Assembly: GCF_041381155.1 (NCBI RefSeq)
Contig: NC_091147.1
Location: forward strand, 28,059,349-28,123,348
Length of the DNA: 64,000 bases
Reading direction: 5' to 3'
Origin: Argopecten irradians
Taxonomy: Eukaryota > Mollusca > Bivalvia > Pectinida > Pectinidae
A program made the position numbers and the translations under genes. Below, piece by piece: positions 28,224 to 39,702 of this stretch; within the stretch, counting starts at the first letter, position 1; every line of letters begins with the position of its first letter. The notes under the pieces were generated by a model that was not told where the DNA came from, did no database searches, and saw only the letters and a program-made list of their open reading frames with translations.

Positions 28224-29045
28224 TGGTTTTGTGTAAAGGGATATCACCTTCTTCTGTACTAATTTTTAACTGAAGGTCAAATAAAATCTAATGTAATGTA
28301 AAGAAAACTAATATCGGTCTTGGCCGTGAAAGGGTCTGAATTTGAAATTACCTCCTACGGGATCTTTATTTGTTACTTTTTTATTTATTTTTATAGTCCT
28401 TTTTCGAATAACTTTAACAAAATCACCCTTGTTAAAATGACCCAGGGTTATGTCCCTTGATGGAAACTACAAAGCGTCCACTATTCGAGGATACGGACGA
28501 CTGACTTCCACTCATTTCGCACGATGGATTCGATAGTTGATTTCATGTGGTGGTGTACTCACAAAAGGATATTCCAATACGTCCTACACCCATGCAATCA
28601 TGTCGCATACAAGTGATGACAGTTTCAGTTGTTAGGGGATCTAAATAAAATAAAACCATCTGAACTAAACGATATATTTCTAATGCATCAGGATAAAGTC
28701 TTGTGTAGCCATCATTGAAAATAAAGCAGTATTTGTTTAATATAAATTAATAACCCGAAGTATCACGGTCATGTCAGTGGGAAAACCTTATCAACCCAGC
28801 GGTGTCAACTTCCTGGTCAGTCTGGAATTCCAGGTAAAACTTAGGTGACCTTCAGACACAGACAAAGAGATAATTGTATCGTCATCCACACTCGCTTCAA
28901 CAGGACATGCTCTTCATTATGTTAGGTTATGGTTGCATGTAAATGCATGAGTATTTTGTTCATTAATCGTATATTTGCATAGAGACGAAATATAGTAAAA
29001 GTGTGGTTATCTAACTTTTCCCCTACGTTTACTTGTCCTGTTAGG
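28224..29045. other. No gene recognised
   Basis: Intergenic sequence without long ORFs or clear repeats. Confidence 0.4.
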
Positions 29046-29360
29046 GTTTTTAGCTCGATTGACCCGAAGGGCATATAATCTTATGTCATGGCGCGACGTC
29101 CGTCGTCTGTCCGTTCGTCCGCCCATTCTTCAACATTTCCTTTAAATCGCTTCTTATCATAGAGTATGCATGCACGGTTTGTAATCAAATTCGGTCAGAA
29201 AAAAAGTTTTTGGGGGAGGGGGTTTATATGCATCTTGTATTTTACCCCTCTGAGGCAGGAGGGACGGGATCCTATATGGATCAATAGAGGTAACAATCGC
29301 TTATCGTCATAGAGTCGGCATGAATTGTAATCAAATATGACCAGGTATTGTAAACGGACG
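29046..29360 (+). repeat. Repeat family E, 5' part
   Basis: Starts TTTTTAGCTCGATTGACCCG and AAGGGC, then GACGTCCGTCGTCTGTCCGT and TTCAACATTTCC. An internal partial duplication contains TAACAATCGCTTATCGTCATAG. The 'GACCCGAAGGG...TCCGTC' start matches 55925. The family's usual 3' end, GGCCCTTGGGCCTCTTG, is seen at 56510 but not here. Confidence 0.55.
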
Positions 29361-29399
29361 GGCAGACGAACTACGGATGAAGGCAATTTGAATAGTTAA

Positions 29400-29921
29400 A
29401 GAGACAATTCACTCAGGCTAATTATTTTACATAACCAAGAAGCAAAATATAGCGTAAATGTATTGCTCTACATTTCTTATGAAACATATAACGTAAAACA
29501 ATGACCAATTCCACGTCATTGTTAAGTATTTTAATTATTATCGCTGAAATATCAAATCTTTGATCAATAAGATTAAGCAGGTACAATATGGAAGTTGTAC
29601 CTATACCCGAGCCAAAGTCACGCACGTTAAACAAATGAACTACATAATCACTGAGAAGGTGATAAAATGATTTTTAGGCAAGACAATTCACCTTATAAGT
29701 TAAACACACTACTGTCAGAGCGACAGGGTTCGGCATACAAAAGTTCGACCACAGTGTGTAATGGCGGACAGCGAGCGAGTTTGAACATTTCACACACATG
29801 TCACCACCATGGGCTTTCCAGGCATATCACAGTAAAACCGACTGATCTAATTTCCATTACAACTGGGTTTTTTTCCGATATATGTACACATTTTAATGTT
29901 CTCTTAGACTGAATTGTCCCT
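29400..29921. mobile_element. 522-bp TTAA-type MITE
   Basis: The ends AGAGACAATTCACTC and, inverted, AGGGACAATTCAGTC are flanked on both sides by TTAA (29396-29399 and 29922-29925). The interior carries a minus-strand ORF of 70 codons and a plus-strand ORF of 81 codons, neither recognisable. The second clear TTAA element in the window, unrelated in sequence to that at 12905. Confidence 0.8.
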
Positions 29922-29925
29922 TTAA

Positions 29926-30969
29926 TAATGATTGTCTAAAATAGTTGTTGCTACGGGTCCGCAGTGATATCAAGAAGCATCAGCAAATCTGACTAAATAC
30001 AGAAAAAAATAATATAATATTGACTGCCTAAACCATTGTCTCCTTTAACTATTATACCAGAAACATATTGTTGCATTGTGAATTATCTAGTAACATTAAT
30101 TAAAAACACTTGGATAGCACATTTCATCAGTTAACACACTTTAAACAAAAACTTCTTTACGGAGACGCTTTTAGAAATGTTCCTTGGTGTCACTGCGGTT
30201 TCTGCACGACGAGTGGTACGCATACGCTTCGTCATTGGCGAATCATTTTAAGCAACGTTAAATACATATAATTGAAGTTGTTAAACTGTTTGAATATCTT
30301 GTTCAGATTTATGAAAGCATGAAGCATCAAAGAAGTATTTTTTCATGGTTTTATTGATGAAAGTAAAGACACATCAGTAAATAATGTTTTGAATTCTGAC
30401 AAAAACATTTTAACCACTGTCTACATTTGGTATTTATTAATAAGAAAGAGAAATTATTTACCCCGCTTGTGATTTATAAAAATATGGATATACATAAGTG
30501 TTGCTTTGTAGAAAAATACCATGTCACTCTCGTGCGCGGATATCTCAATATGCTTTGCCAGAGTTGTCGTTACCGTCTGTTACTTTTTCAGAGCTATATG
30601 TTAGACCATGGCTGAGAAGTTAGTGATATCTTACTAAAATTTACCATTGAAGATGCTTATACCCGAATACATTATTCTGACATCAGTCGACTCAAGTCAC
30701 CTGTATATTATACTACCATTTTACGCAGTATTACATAGGAAAAATGATAAAAGTTGCGACATATACACTTGCTCAAGAAAGTTAGAAAGATTTTGCTTTT
30801 CATTAACATATTAAATTATCAGCATTGAGGTAAAGTATAATAAACACATCTGTCATCATAGAGACAGGACTTCAGTTTACACGCGGTAGGTCCTATTTTT
30901 TTAGATGAATATAATATTATTGGATAACAAATTTCTCTGGTTGTGTGAAGATATACAGTTTTTTTCAAA
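29926..30969. other. No gene recognised
   Basis: AT-rich intergenic DNA between the MITE and the long inverted repeat. The only ORF (30427-30615) has no recognisable domain. Confidence 0.4.
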
Positions 30970-31554
30970 CAAGGCTATATAAGGTTTGGGCCCTGTTTGC
31001 CCCCAAATCCATCAAATTTTCAAAACTGTTTTTTTAGTTATTTATTTGTTATATTTTAAATATTAAGTACATCCCTGATTCAAGTATAATGACTGTTTTC
31101 TACTTTTGAAAATGTTGTTGCCATGGTTACCATCCAAATATGCATAAATAACAAATTTTAGAAATTTAAACACTTTTGGCCATTTTTCGCTTAGTTTTTG
31201 TCTATAAAACTATGGGGCGCATCATTGAACAAAATTTATATTTACTGAGAATATGTTTGCACTTCCAATACATCGTTAGAAGAAATATTAAGATTGTTTA
31301 AGGATGCGTTCTATAGTTTCTTAAACGAAAACCAAGCAAAATATGGCTAAAATTTTAAACTTTTCACATTTTCATAATTTATGCATATTTCGAGTGGTTA
31401 CCATGGCAACTGAAGCTGAAAAAAATAGAAAACTATTATTACAATTAAAATCGGGGATGTGTTAGATATGTTAAATGCAACTACTTCAATACTAAATTAC
31501 AAAATTGATGGATTTGGGGGCCAGAAAGGGCCGAAGCCACACATAGTCCTTTTG
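30970..31554. mobile_element. 585-bp long inverted repeat (foldback) 3' of LRR-1
   Basis: The left arm (GGGCCCTGTTTGCCCCCAAA, later GTTGCCATGGTTACC and AAATATGCATAAAT) is mirrored by the right arm (ATTTATGCATATTT, GGTTACCATGGCAAC, GATTTGGGGGCCAGAAAGGG). Arms are about 260 bp, roughly 70-75% matched, with a centre near 31260. The nearer edge is 185 bp beyond the LRR-1 stop codon, so the LRR-1 3' UTR may run into it. Confidence 0.75.
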
Positions 31555-31738
31555 TCACATTTAAACAATCAAAACTATACATTGTATTGTATCGAAATTA
31601 CAATGAATTCCTATTTAAAAGCATCGTGAACGGAGAAAAAAGCTTTCACAAATTATCAATCAATAAATTAAAAAAATATCTAAGTTAACAATGATGCTTC
31701 GGATATGAAAGTTTCGGCCAACTGCATGGATAAATGTA

Positions 31739-33130
31739 TTAAACATGGTCGCACAGAAACGACTCAGGGCAATCGCGCAATGTACTGTCAAAGTATTTCT
31801 GGATTGTGCTGTCGATGGTCAGGCAATTGCCAATGATATGAAGGTCGTGGTTTCTGTTGCTGGCTATATCATGACTTCCCCATTTATAGAGCCACTGAAG
31901 AGAGCACGTGCACTCAATCTGGTTACCCGTCAAATCGATGGTCAGGTCCGTATCATTGAGGGGAAGGTTCTTTATCGCGCATGGTACAGCTGTTAGTTGA
32001 GTATTTTGAAACTCGACTCTGGATAATTTTTTCGACTTTTTGAATGCATTGTCCGAAATATACTGCAAAGGATTATTATTTAAATTAAGGGTCTGTAGAT
32101 TCGTTAAGTCCTCCAAGTCCTGTCGCTGGATGCTGTGGATTCCATTGAATGAGAGATCAATGTCTTTGAGTGTCCTCATATCTTGAAGCGCACCAGGTAT
32201 ACGCGAAATACTCGCATTTCTCAGACTCAAGCTCGTGACAAGTTTGATGGAGTTGGCAGATTGGTCGCTGACGAATTTCAGCATATTTTCACCCATATCT
32301 AACTTAGTAAGATTATCGAACTTTCCTAAAATTTGCGGGAAAGTTGTGATGTTATCGTCTAAAAGGGTGATCAAACCAATGTGTTTTAGTATTCCCCGTA
32401 CCAGAGGAACGTTCATGCCGTAGTCACCAACTCTTTGGTTATGGTTGAAATGAAGTTCTGTCAAGTAGTTAAGTCTGCCAAAAGCCAAGGGTACGGATTG
32501 CAATCTAGTATGTTCAATCCACAGTTTCTTCAATGTCCTTTCAAAACCGTAAAATGCATCAATTGGCATCAATCCAAACTCACCTCTTGTAACGTTCAGC
32601 TCTTCAAGACGAGGGAAATACTTCAACTCTGTCGGCCATTTCGAATCAAAGTTGTCATCACCGAAGGAGAAACGTACAAGCGTATCTCCAATCTTCTTCA
32701 TTATTTCAGTCTGGGAATGGAAATTTTCGATACCGTTACCAGACACACTCAAGCCTTTAATGTTCTTGACATTAATGACAGCTTCTGGAATTTTTAATAA
32801 TCGATTGTTACTGAGATCCACATCCTTAACTGTAAGACCGGAAAATGTATTAAATTCAAAATCACTATTTTCCAGACGGTTGTTAGCCAACGACAATCGG
32901 GTAACAGTCAGGTGTTCGAACGTGTTGTTTGGCAGCTTAAGGTTCGGACTGTTATAGATACTTAGGGAGTTGAGTGTGACGTCATGGGTCAAATGGGGCA
33001 GAGTTACAATTCCTTCGCAAATGACGTCATCGGATATACAGGAACAGTTATGACTAGAAAACTCTGTCGGAAGGCACGGGTCTGCTTGTTGATAGGACAA
33101 ATCAACAAAGGAGAAACCAACGGCAAGCAC
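31739..33130 (-). CDS. LRR-1 exon 2 (main exon)
   Basis: One open frame of 463 codons plus stop. It holds the Cys caps and all the LRRs. The acceptor on the minus strand is CTTAACAG immediately before GTG CTT GCC. GTG is therefore Val after splicing, not a start. Confidence 0.93.
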   Translation of the reverse strand: MLAVGFSFVDLSYQQADPCLPTEFSSHNCSCISDDVICEGIVTLPHLTHDVTLNSLSIYNSPNLKLPNNTFEHLTVTRLSLANNRLENSDFEFNTFSGLTVKDVDLSNNRLLKIPEAVINVKNIKGLSVSGNGIENFHSQTEIMKKIGDTLVRFSFGDDNFDSKWPTELKYFPRLEELNVTRGEFGLMPIDAFYGFERTLKKLWIEHTRLQSVPLAFGRLNYLTELHFNHNQRVGDYGMNVPLVRGILKHIGLITLLDDNITTFPQILGKFDNLTKLDMGENMLKFVSDQSANSIKLVTSLSLRNASISRIPGALQDMRTLKDIDLSFNGIHSIQRQDLEDLTNLQTLNLNNNPLQYISDNAFKKSKKLSRVEFQNTQLTAVPCAIKNLPLNDTDLTIDLTGNQIECTCSLQWLYKWGSHDIASNRNHDLHIIGNCLTIDSTIQKYFDSTLRDCPESFLCDHV

Positions 33131-36100
33131 CTGTTAAGAAATATTTCCATATAATCATTAAACCCCGTCATTAATTATAATGATCATTTAGAAAGAGATA
33201 AAGGCGAATATATTTTCTTTTTAAGTGTTATATTAAGGTAAATTTTTGAAATGCTATTTTTTGTTCACTAATCAATTAAACCATAAGGTTTGATAAAGAT
33301 ATACTATGAAAATCATATTTATGATGCCGTAGAAATATGTACAACAGAGAATTACACACTGTAGAAATTCTTGTTTTATGTTTTGTAAATTTACATGGAA
33401 ACGTATTATTTTACGATTACTGATAACACTGTAAACTTTCTATAAAATTATACACCATCACTTCACTTCATAGTCTGACCATATTTAATTATAACGATTT
33501 TTGGCAGTACGGCAAAAACTCCCCTTGAGCTATTTTTGTCTATGTAAAGGAGTTGTTGCATATAGGGGGAAAATCCACCCACGATTATGGTTTGATTTTT
33601 GAATTTAGATTAGTTAATTGCTTCAAAACAAATATGTCTATAATACTTTAAATCCGATTGAACCCTTATTATGACAACAGCGCCCCCTACAATAACACTT
33701 GAGCCTTTTACCTGGTATAAATCGCGTTTTTGTTGTGACTGAAAATTCACAACTTTGCCTTTTTAACGACATATCACACTTGGCTGTATCCAATACCATT
33801 CTATCACAAATCAAACGTTAATATAAAATTTTACAGTAAATACGACTTTTTCAAGTTTTAATTTTTCGTGTGAGCAACAGAATAAGTAAGACACTACTCG
33901 AGTACCCTAATTTTTTATGTTTAAAATGATATTCGGATTATCATCGTTTCAACAGCTCATTTAGATGAATCACTTGATATGCCATCTTTTTTAGGTTAAT
34001 AACGTGTACTCCCTGTATTATCAGTGGGCACAAGTTGATGAATCACTGGATATGCCACGTTTTTTAAAAGTTGATTTCGTGTACTCTCTGTTTTTCCATA
34101 ATATCAAAGTACTGATTGTACAGTGTAAAATATTACCGCTTTTACTGTAAGAGTTGAATGATATGATCAGGTGTGTATGTCGACCAAATCTTGATATTAT
34201 CTTCATAAACTGGTATTTATAATATTTTTCGGAAATTCTACTTATCCGTTTTGAAAGAGTGGGTCACATAATGCTGAGAGTTGTGGTTTGACATATACAC
34301 AATGCCATGTTGCATTCCAGAAATTGTAATAGCGTTAAGGAAATAAAAATTAAATACGACAGTAACCATCAATGTTACCATCGTCTCAGATAGGGCGTTA
34401 GCATTGCACCTGCTATACACAAAGCATCATCGTAAATGGCGACTAAATATGATACCTTTTTTATTTGACCACCAAGGAATTTGCCAGGTACTGAATATAT
34501 AAGGGATTTTTTATCCATCATCCTTCATGAAAATGCATCCTTCAAAGACCATTGCTTTCTAGCAGCTTCATTTTGCTACAAATTTTGATCTAACTTCTTA
34601 TAATTAAAGTAGACCTAAATACCTATATACATTAGTTTAAATTAGAATCGGTCGGTCTTTGTTTATATTACTATTTTCAAAAACATACTATTGTTACTAA
34701 ATTAATTCTGGAAACAATTCTTTGACGAGGGTTCTTAGTTCTGTCCGTTGATCGGGCAACATCGTAGAATACATAAAACGACATACACGGGATGCCGTCC
34801 TTAAATGAATACAGCTGTAGTAGTAAGTCGGTAAAATTAGCGAATCAACCAGTTTACTTTCTGCATTCCTGACTCTATCAAATCGTTTTCATTGTTTGCT
34901 TGATTAAATCAACGTCCTATTAGCAGCCAGGGTCTATAAGGACAGCCTCCTTTGTATGCATTGTCCTGCGTATAAGAAGTGCGTAGTGTGTGATATTGGA
35001 GTATGTGGTATATTTGTGTTGTATCTTCATATATACTGGAACTCTTACCGTTTTCATGGTGCTATAACACAGTAGCATGCCGCCGAAGACACAAAGCAAC
35101 ACATCCAACCCGGTCAAATTATACTGACAACAGGCGAACCAGAAGTCCTACTCGCCTAATGCTGAGCGCTAAGCAGAAGCAGAAACTACCTCTTTTATAG
35201 ACTTTGGCCATGTGACAGAACCCACCTATATGATTTAAGGCATGTAGTATGCTAGCATGAAAGGCTAACAAGTTCATTTAAGATAACAAGGGTCAAATAG
35301 GCTAAAAATTTAAACGACTTATTATGAATAACCACAGGCACTTGGCTCTATAGGAAAATATAGAAAAAGGTTGATTATTAACAAACTGTTTAAGAAGTGA
35401 CAATGGGAATTCTCTCAATCGACAACCAGATGATTTATCTTTAATTTGGTATATGATACAATATATATCATGCCGTATAAATGTCACTAGGTATCCAGAA
35501 ACATCAGAAAACAGCCAGATTTCAACTGGTCGGACACTGTGGTGTCCTCCAATGATCACGTCAGGGTTCTAATTGGTACCTCACTGGGATTTTATTCTGG
35601 GACTGTAGCATGCTAGCATAAAAGTCTACCAAGTTTGCCCAAATGAATGACCTTGACCTACCTTCATGATCACATGAGTCAATTAGACCAAAATAAAACA
35701 ACTTCTTGTGAATATTTAAGTGGGGTCGCGGTGGCTGAGTAGTTAAAATGTCTCAACATATTACCACAAGCCCTCTTCCTTTGGATCGCGAGTTCCAATC
35801 CCATGTTGGGCAGTTGCTAGGTACTAATCGCTGATCGGAAGTTTAGCTCTGGGTACTCTAGCTTCTCTCAACCAACAAACCTGACACGTCTTTACATAAC
35901 ACAGGCTGTTCATATGACGTTAAACATATAAAACAAAAGTTTTTGTGAGTGTCAAAATGAATGACCTTGATCTTCATTCATGTTCTAATTCATCAATTAT
36001 ACCAGAAACCTAAGTTCCTTGTATTGCCGTACTTGTTTGACACTACTGTATTCTTTGACAGTTTTGTTTTAGGCCAATAGTCTTATGACTGTTGATACCT

Positions 36101-38043
36101 ATGAGCCTCTTGTTAAATCACGAGTCAGGGAGACCTAGAGTGATCGTGCTTTGTGCGCCGTCTGTTGTGCATAATGTTTCATTCAAACGACTTCTTCTGA
36201 ATATCTGAAAGGTATCGAAACATGATGTTTGACCTGACGTATTCTTGAATAAATGGCTACAAAGTTGTTTGTCATATGAATGACCTTGACGTTAATTCAA
36301 GGTCACAGGGTTCAATTGGCAAACATAAACGACTAAATGACTTCTTAAAAATAACTGTGACGCCTTGCATTATGCTGGAATGAAGGGCTTCAGATATGTC
36401 AAATATATGAAAATCTTTGAACAGCTTTTCAATATGTAAAATGCCTAAAGAACTCAATGGGTCTGTAATATTTCGCATAAATTGTTTACTTGGCCTACTT
36501 TCATGGTAACATTTTTTTTTAAATATATCTGACACCAAGAACGTTTATTGAAGAGCTCCTAGCGTGCATATCTTATTTATTGGTCAAAAAAAGGTAAACA
36601 ATTTCACTCCACTTGATTTTTCACTGCTATATAGTTTGTCCATGTTTTATTGTGAACTTTGGTACACCAACTTACATGGGATACTTTTTACTAAAGTATG
36701 ACATCGATAACATTTTTAACTCTCATCACTCTCAGTACTTTGATATTGGGTAAGAAATGAAGGGGACACGTAAAAAAAATGCTAAAAAGTCGGCATATCC
36801 AGTGATTCATCGACACAATATTTTCATGAGTCGATTAATGATAAATCAAGATAATTTTGATTGTTTAAAGTTTAGGTTACTCGGAGTTTGTCATTGTTAT
36901 CTATGGAATTAAATAAAAACTAATAAAAATTAAGCGCAAAACTAGAAATTGCAAGAAAACCCCAACAGATATGACGAAGAATTGTATATCGTTAAAAGAA
37001 TAATACGAAATGCTATGTTATTACACCAAAATAATTTATCGTTTGCATGTGTATGCCTAAATATGATACATTAAAGGCGCACAAGTAGGAATCGGACGTA
37101 AAACTTACGAAAGGTGGCGCTGTAGTCGCAAGATTGATATATTAATGGAATTAGTACTGCTCCGATAGGTATTATGTGCCAAATGATGCATTTTCACCAA
37201 CCAATTAAAAAAATCGATCGTTGGTGGCCATGCAACATCTCCTTTAAAAACCTGTGCATTGTAAGTTTCGTAATTCTCAAAATGTTGGTAACTGTTGGTG
37301 GTGAATTACACATGAATAGCTCTTCTTGATTCGTTAGTATGAAAATCACGGCACATATAACTTTATCTTGTAAGAAATAATGGTGAATATTCCTCATTGC
37401 CAACACGCTATGTGACTCAAAAGGCGGATAATTCACAAACTGATATCAACATATGAGCCGTAAAAACAAAACAAAGGTTACTAAACCAAAACTTACTGTA
37501 AAAACAGATATGTATTATTGAAAAAAATGTCCTTACGGTATATATCTGTAGTGTACGATTAAAGATGAGAACCTTACAATACATTTCTGATTTATTATGA
37601 CAAAATAATGGGTAAACAGTCCATTTATAAAAAGTTAAGACATTTTGTGTAGATAACAAAACAGAATTCCCCAATACCCTTTACATTGGTGTCAAACCTC
37701 TGCCATCGGGGTGTCGACTTACAGCAAAACAATGTCGACATAATATCACAAATACCGACACAAACACAAGAAAAAGTACATGCCGACATAATAAATCCAT
37801 CTCATTTGTATAACATATCAGATAGAAATAACGCACGTGATCTATGCAAATATTGACTTATTTCTAAATATTTCAGTCTATCGTAATTTTTCTATAAAGA
37901 CTATTTTCGTAAATGCGATCTTATCCTTTGTCAAGTAACGATTTGTTTCATCTTATCATGCTGTTCGATGTTTTTGCCAGTAGGTATAATATAACTCCTT
38001 TAACTATTACATAAAACAGCGTACTTACCCAGAGCATGTACAT
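31739..38043 (-). CDS. LRR-1: secreted leucine-rich-repeat protein, two coding exons, 468 aa
   Basis: Coding exons are complement(38029-38043) and complement(31739-33130). The first encodes MYMLW and ends at donor GTAAGT. The second starts at an AACAG acceptor with VLAVGFSFVDLSYQQADPCL, so the splice falls inside the signal peptide. An N-terminal Cys cap (CLPTEF...NCSC...VIC) is followed by about 12 LRRs (LSLANNRLE, VDLSNNRLLKIPE, IDLSFNGIHSIQRQDLEDL, LNLNNNPLQYIS). A C-terminal cap (IECTCSLQWLYKW...NC...DCPE) closes the domain. There is no TM segment or GPI-like tail, so it should be secreted. Its nearest look-alikes in arthropod and mollusc annotations are LRR proteins named after the oplophorus-luciferin 2-monooxygenase non-catalytic subunit; recognition or immune roles are inference. 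It is divergent from LRR-2. Confidence 0.87.
33495..33740. repeat. Repeat family D copy
   Basis: TTTTTGGCAGTACGGCAAAA at the left matches 17757. AACAGCGCCCCCTAC near 33683 is the inverse of the GGTGGCGCTGT block near 37115. Dispersed non-coding repeat. Confidence 0.5.
34905..35230 (-). repeat. Repeat family C, near-complete copy
   Basis: In plus orientation it starts ATTAAATCAACGTCCTATTA and GCAGCC, which is the reverse of the SINE tail. It continues with GCATGCCGCCGAAGACACAA, AACCCGGTCAAATTATACTG and TGCTGAGCGCTAAGCAGAAG. Read on the minus strand, the family ends in the same CTGTTAATAGGACGTT tail as SINE family S, which suggests retroposition. Confidence 0.7.
35238..36400. repeat. Diverged tandem array interrupted by a SINE
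   Basis: Units near 35238, 35600 and 36240 share CATGCTAGCATRAAAG, ATGAATGACCTTGACCT, GGTCACAGGGTTCAATTGGC-like and AAACGACTTCTTRTGAATA blocks. The spacing of about 350 bp is disturbed by the SINE at 35723. The 36110-36210 part also resembles family E. Confidence 0.55.
35723..35937 (+). mobile_element. SINE family S, complete copy
   Basis: The tRNA-like head has A box GTGGCTGAGTAGTTAA and B box GCGAGTTCCAATCCC. The body has GGGCAGTTGCTAGGTACTAA, CTGGGTACTCTAGC and CAACAAACCTGACACGTC. The tail is CACAGGCTGTTCATATGACG and TTAAAC, ending in A-rich sequence. The head resembles tRNA-Leu/Ser type D arms. It is a pol III retroposon. Confidence 0.85.
36980..37345 (+). repeat. Repeat family D copy
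   Basis: ACATTAAAGGCGCACAAGTA, AAAGGTGGCGCTGTAGTCGC, CCTGTGCATTGTAAGTTTC, TTGGTGGTGAATTACACATG and CTTGATTCGTTAGTATGAAA. The last three blocks recur at 17800-17900 and 63890-64000. Confidence 0.55.
38029..38043 (-). CDS. LRR-1 exon 1 (start of signal peptide)
   Basis: ATGTACATGCTCTGG on the minus strand is followed by GTAAGT. Phase 0 joins it to VLAVGFSF in exon 2, giving a normal signal peptide, MYMLWVLAVGFSFVDLSYQQ. Starting at the second Met is also possible. Found from the expected phase and hydrophobic continuation, so transcript support is needed. Confidence 0.65.
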
Positions 38044-39669
38044 GCTTGATCGATGATATGTTTGCATGAACACCTATAAAACAAAAACAGAATAAGTCAT
38101 TTAATATATTCCACCGCTTAAAAAGATATTTTTATCTATCAAAAACAGGCTATGGAGCAAACGAACTATCATTTTATCAGATGCAAAAGTAACTTACTTT
38201 ACACAATAACTACCATTGAAAAATATGATCTTCTAATTCTGCTTCAAGATAAAAATATTAAAAAGAATAAATTGCGTCCCGAAAAAAATACGTCGTATAT
38301 ATTCTATATGAAATAAAGTACCAATTGGGCATGCACCAAAACCAAAATGCAAAGTGCATTATTTTATATTACTTTCTGTGTTAATTTTACATAGATATAC
38401 ACGATTTAACACTGAATTGTTGTTCAAACGATGAGTATCGTTTATGCTCTATCGGTGGTGGAGCATCTTTAAATTGCAAAAAACAATCTTATTTTATATA
38501 TCGTCTTTACAATCTTAATGACATATTGTACTTATAATACATGAGAAGTATGTTCTCCCTCTAATATTAATCGATGATGTTAGTCAAGCTCAACTTGTTG
38601 GTCGGTGGTTTTTGCTTCTCCTTGGTGTGTCACACATTTTTAATAGATTTGATTTAAAAATGAAATAAGAATAAACATTCATGGTTGTTGAAGAATCAAT
38701 AATCAATTGATTATCAAAGAACCTGGAAATGTTGTCCAACAAATAATGAATATGATAATAATAAAAAGGCCTACTGCGATCACTTAGTTGATAAACAAGT
38801 AATGCAAAATTGATACTTACACGATAGGATGTCTTCACGGAAATGACTTAGCTGTACAAAACAACTGGTATAAATATTCAGCAGAAATACGACAGATGGT
38901 CCCTGTGTATTATCAAAAGGTTATCATGACTAGCGAACACCGTCGGTAAAGGAATGGCGCCTTGGAGTAATACATTTTTTTTATTTTTTTTCGCAAATAA
39001 AATACTTTGCATATCGGCTTAAACTTCATTCTTGTTTTTTTTTAAACAAATTATCTTTTTTGTGCATTGGGGAAATAATCATTATCATCCTGATCCTTTT
39101 CCATAATATATTTTTCTTTTCAAGATACGATTTTGTTTTATTTTTTTAACTATTTATGTCAGCTGATCTGTGATTTAAAAAACATTGAGGATAGGTGCTA
39201 TGAAAAAAGAAATGACATAATAAATAAAATCGATGTTTTTATTAAAATATTTTGAGTTGATGCAAAGTATAAAAGAAGGTAAAATTTTTGATTAGTTGAT
39301 TCGGCGATCATCAGCTAATATCACTTTAAACAAAACCATAAGAGTGTAAAAAAACTATCGCAGAATAAATATACAGACATGAGGAAAGAAAAAGATCACG
39401 TTTAACTTCTTTTTAACAAGGAAAAAAAATAATGTTTCCGAAAATAACCATATAACAAAATATTCCCTGTCAGTTGGGAATATATATTCAAACATATATA
39501 TTACGTATAGCAATACACCAAACCCATATTGGTCACATGGTTGGTATCAATCCGTAGTCGTTCTAGACGGGAACAAGTATTCCTCAGCTCCACACACAGA
39601 TAAGCATTTGTTGTCCTCGACGTTGACCAGAGAGTGCGTCTGGTATCAAGCGACCTGTTAATAGACAAG
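38044..39669. promoter_or_regulatory. Shared divergent promoter region of LRR-1 and LRR-2
   Basis: The 1.6 kb separates the two start codons of oppositely oriented paralogues. TATATATT at 39497-39504, upstream of a non-coding leader, could be the LRR-2 TATA element. For LRR-1 none is obvious. Poly-T and poly-A tracts at 38970-39130 could act as spacers. Bidirectional control is inferred from layout only. Confidence 0.4.
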
Positions 39670-39702
39670 ATGGTTCGTTCAGGCTTCCTTCTGGTATTTG
39701 TG
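39670..39702 (+). CDS. LRR-2 exon 1 (signal peptide start)
   Basis: ATG GTT CGT TCA GGC then hydrophobic codons to TTT GTG, followed by GTGAGT. Phase 0 joins exon 2. The resulting n-region (MVRSG) and h-region (FLLVFVVEAIVL) make a normal signal peptide. Confidence 0.88.

Larger units (their letters stand above)
33131..38028. other. LRR-1 intron (4.9 kb), filled with repeats
   Basis: In plus-strand order it holds a family D copy (33495-33740), a family C copy (34905-35230), a tandem array (35238-36400) with a SINE inserted, and another family D copy (36980-37345). 33741-34904 and 37346-38028 show no recognised feature. ORFs here are short and without domains. Confidence 0.6.

Noticed and set aside
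38590-38838. Minus-strand GTG-start exon ending in CGT|GTAAGT as the LRR-1 leader
   Set aside because: It has no ATG and would give a poor signal peptide. The ATG exon at 38029-38043 fits better in sequence, phase and distance.
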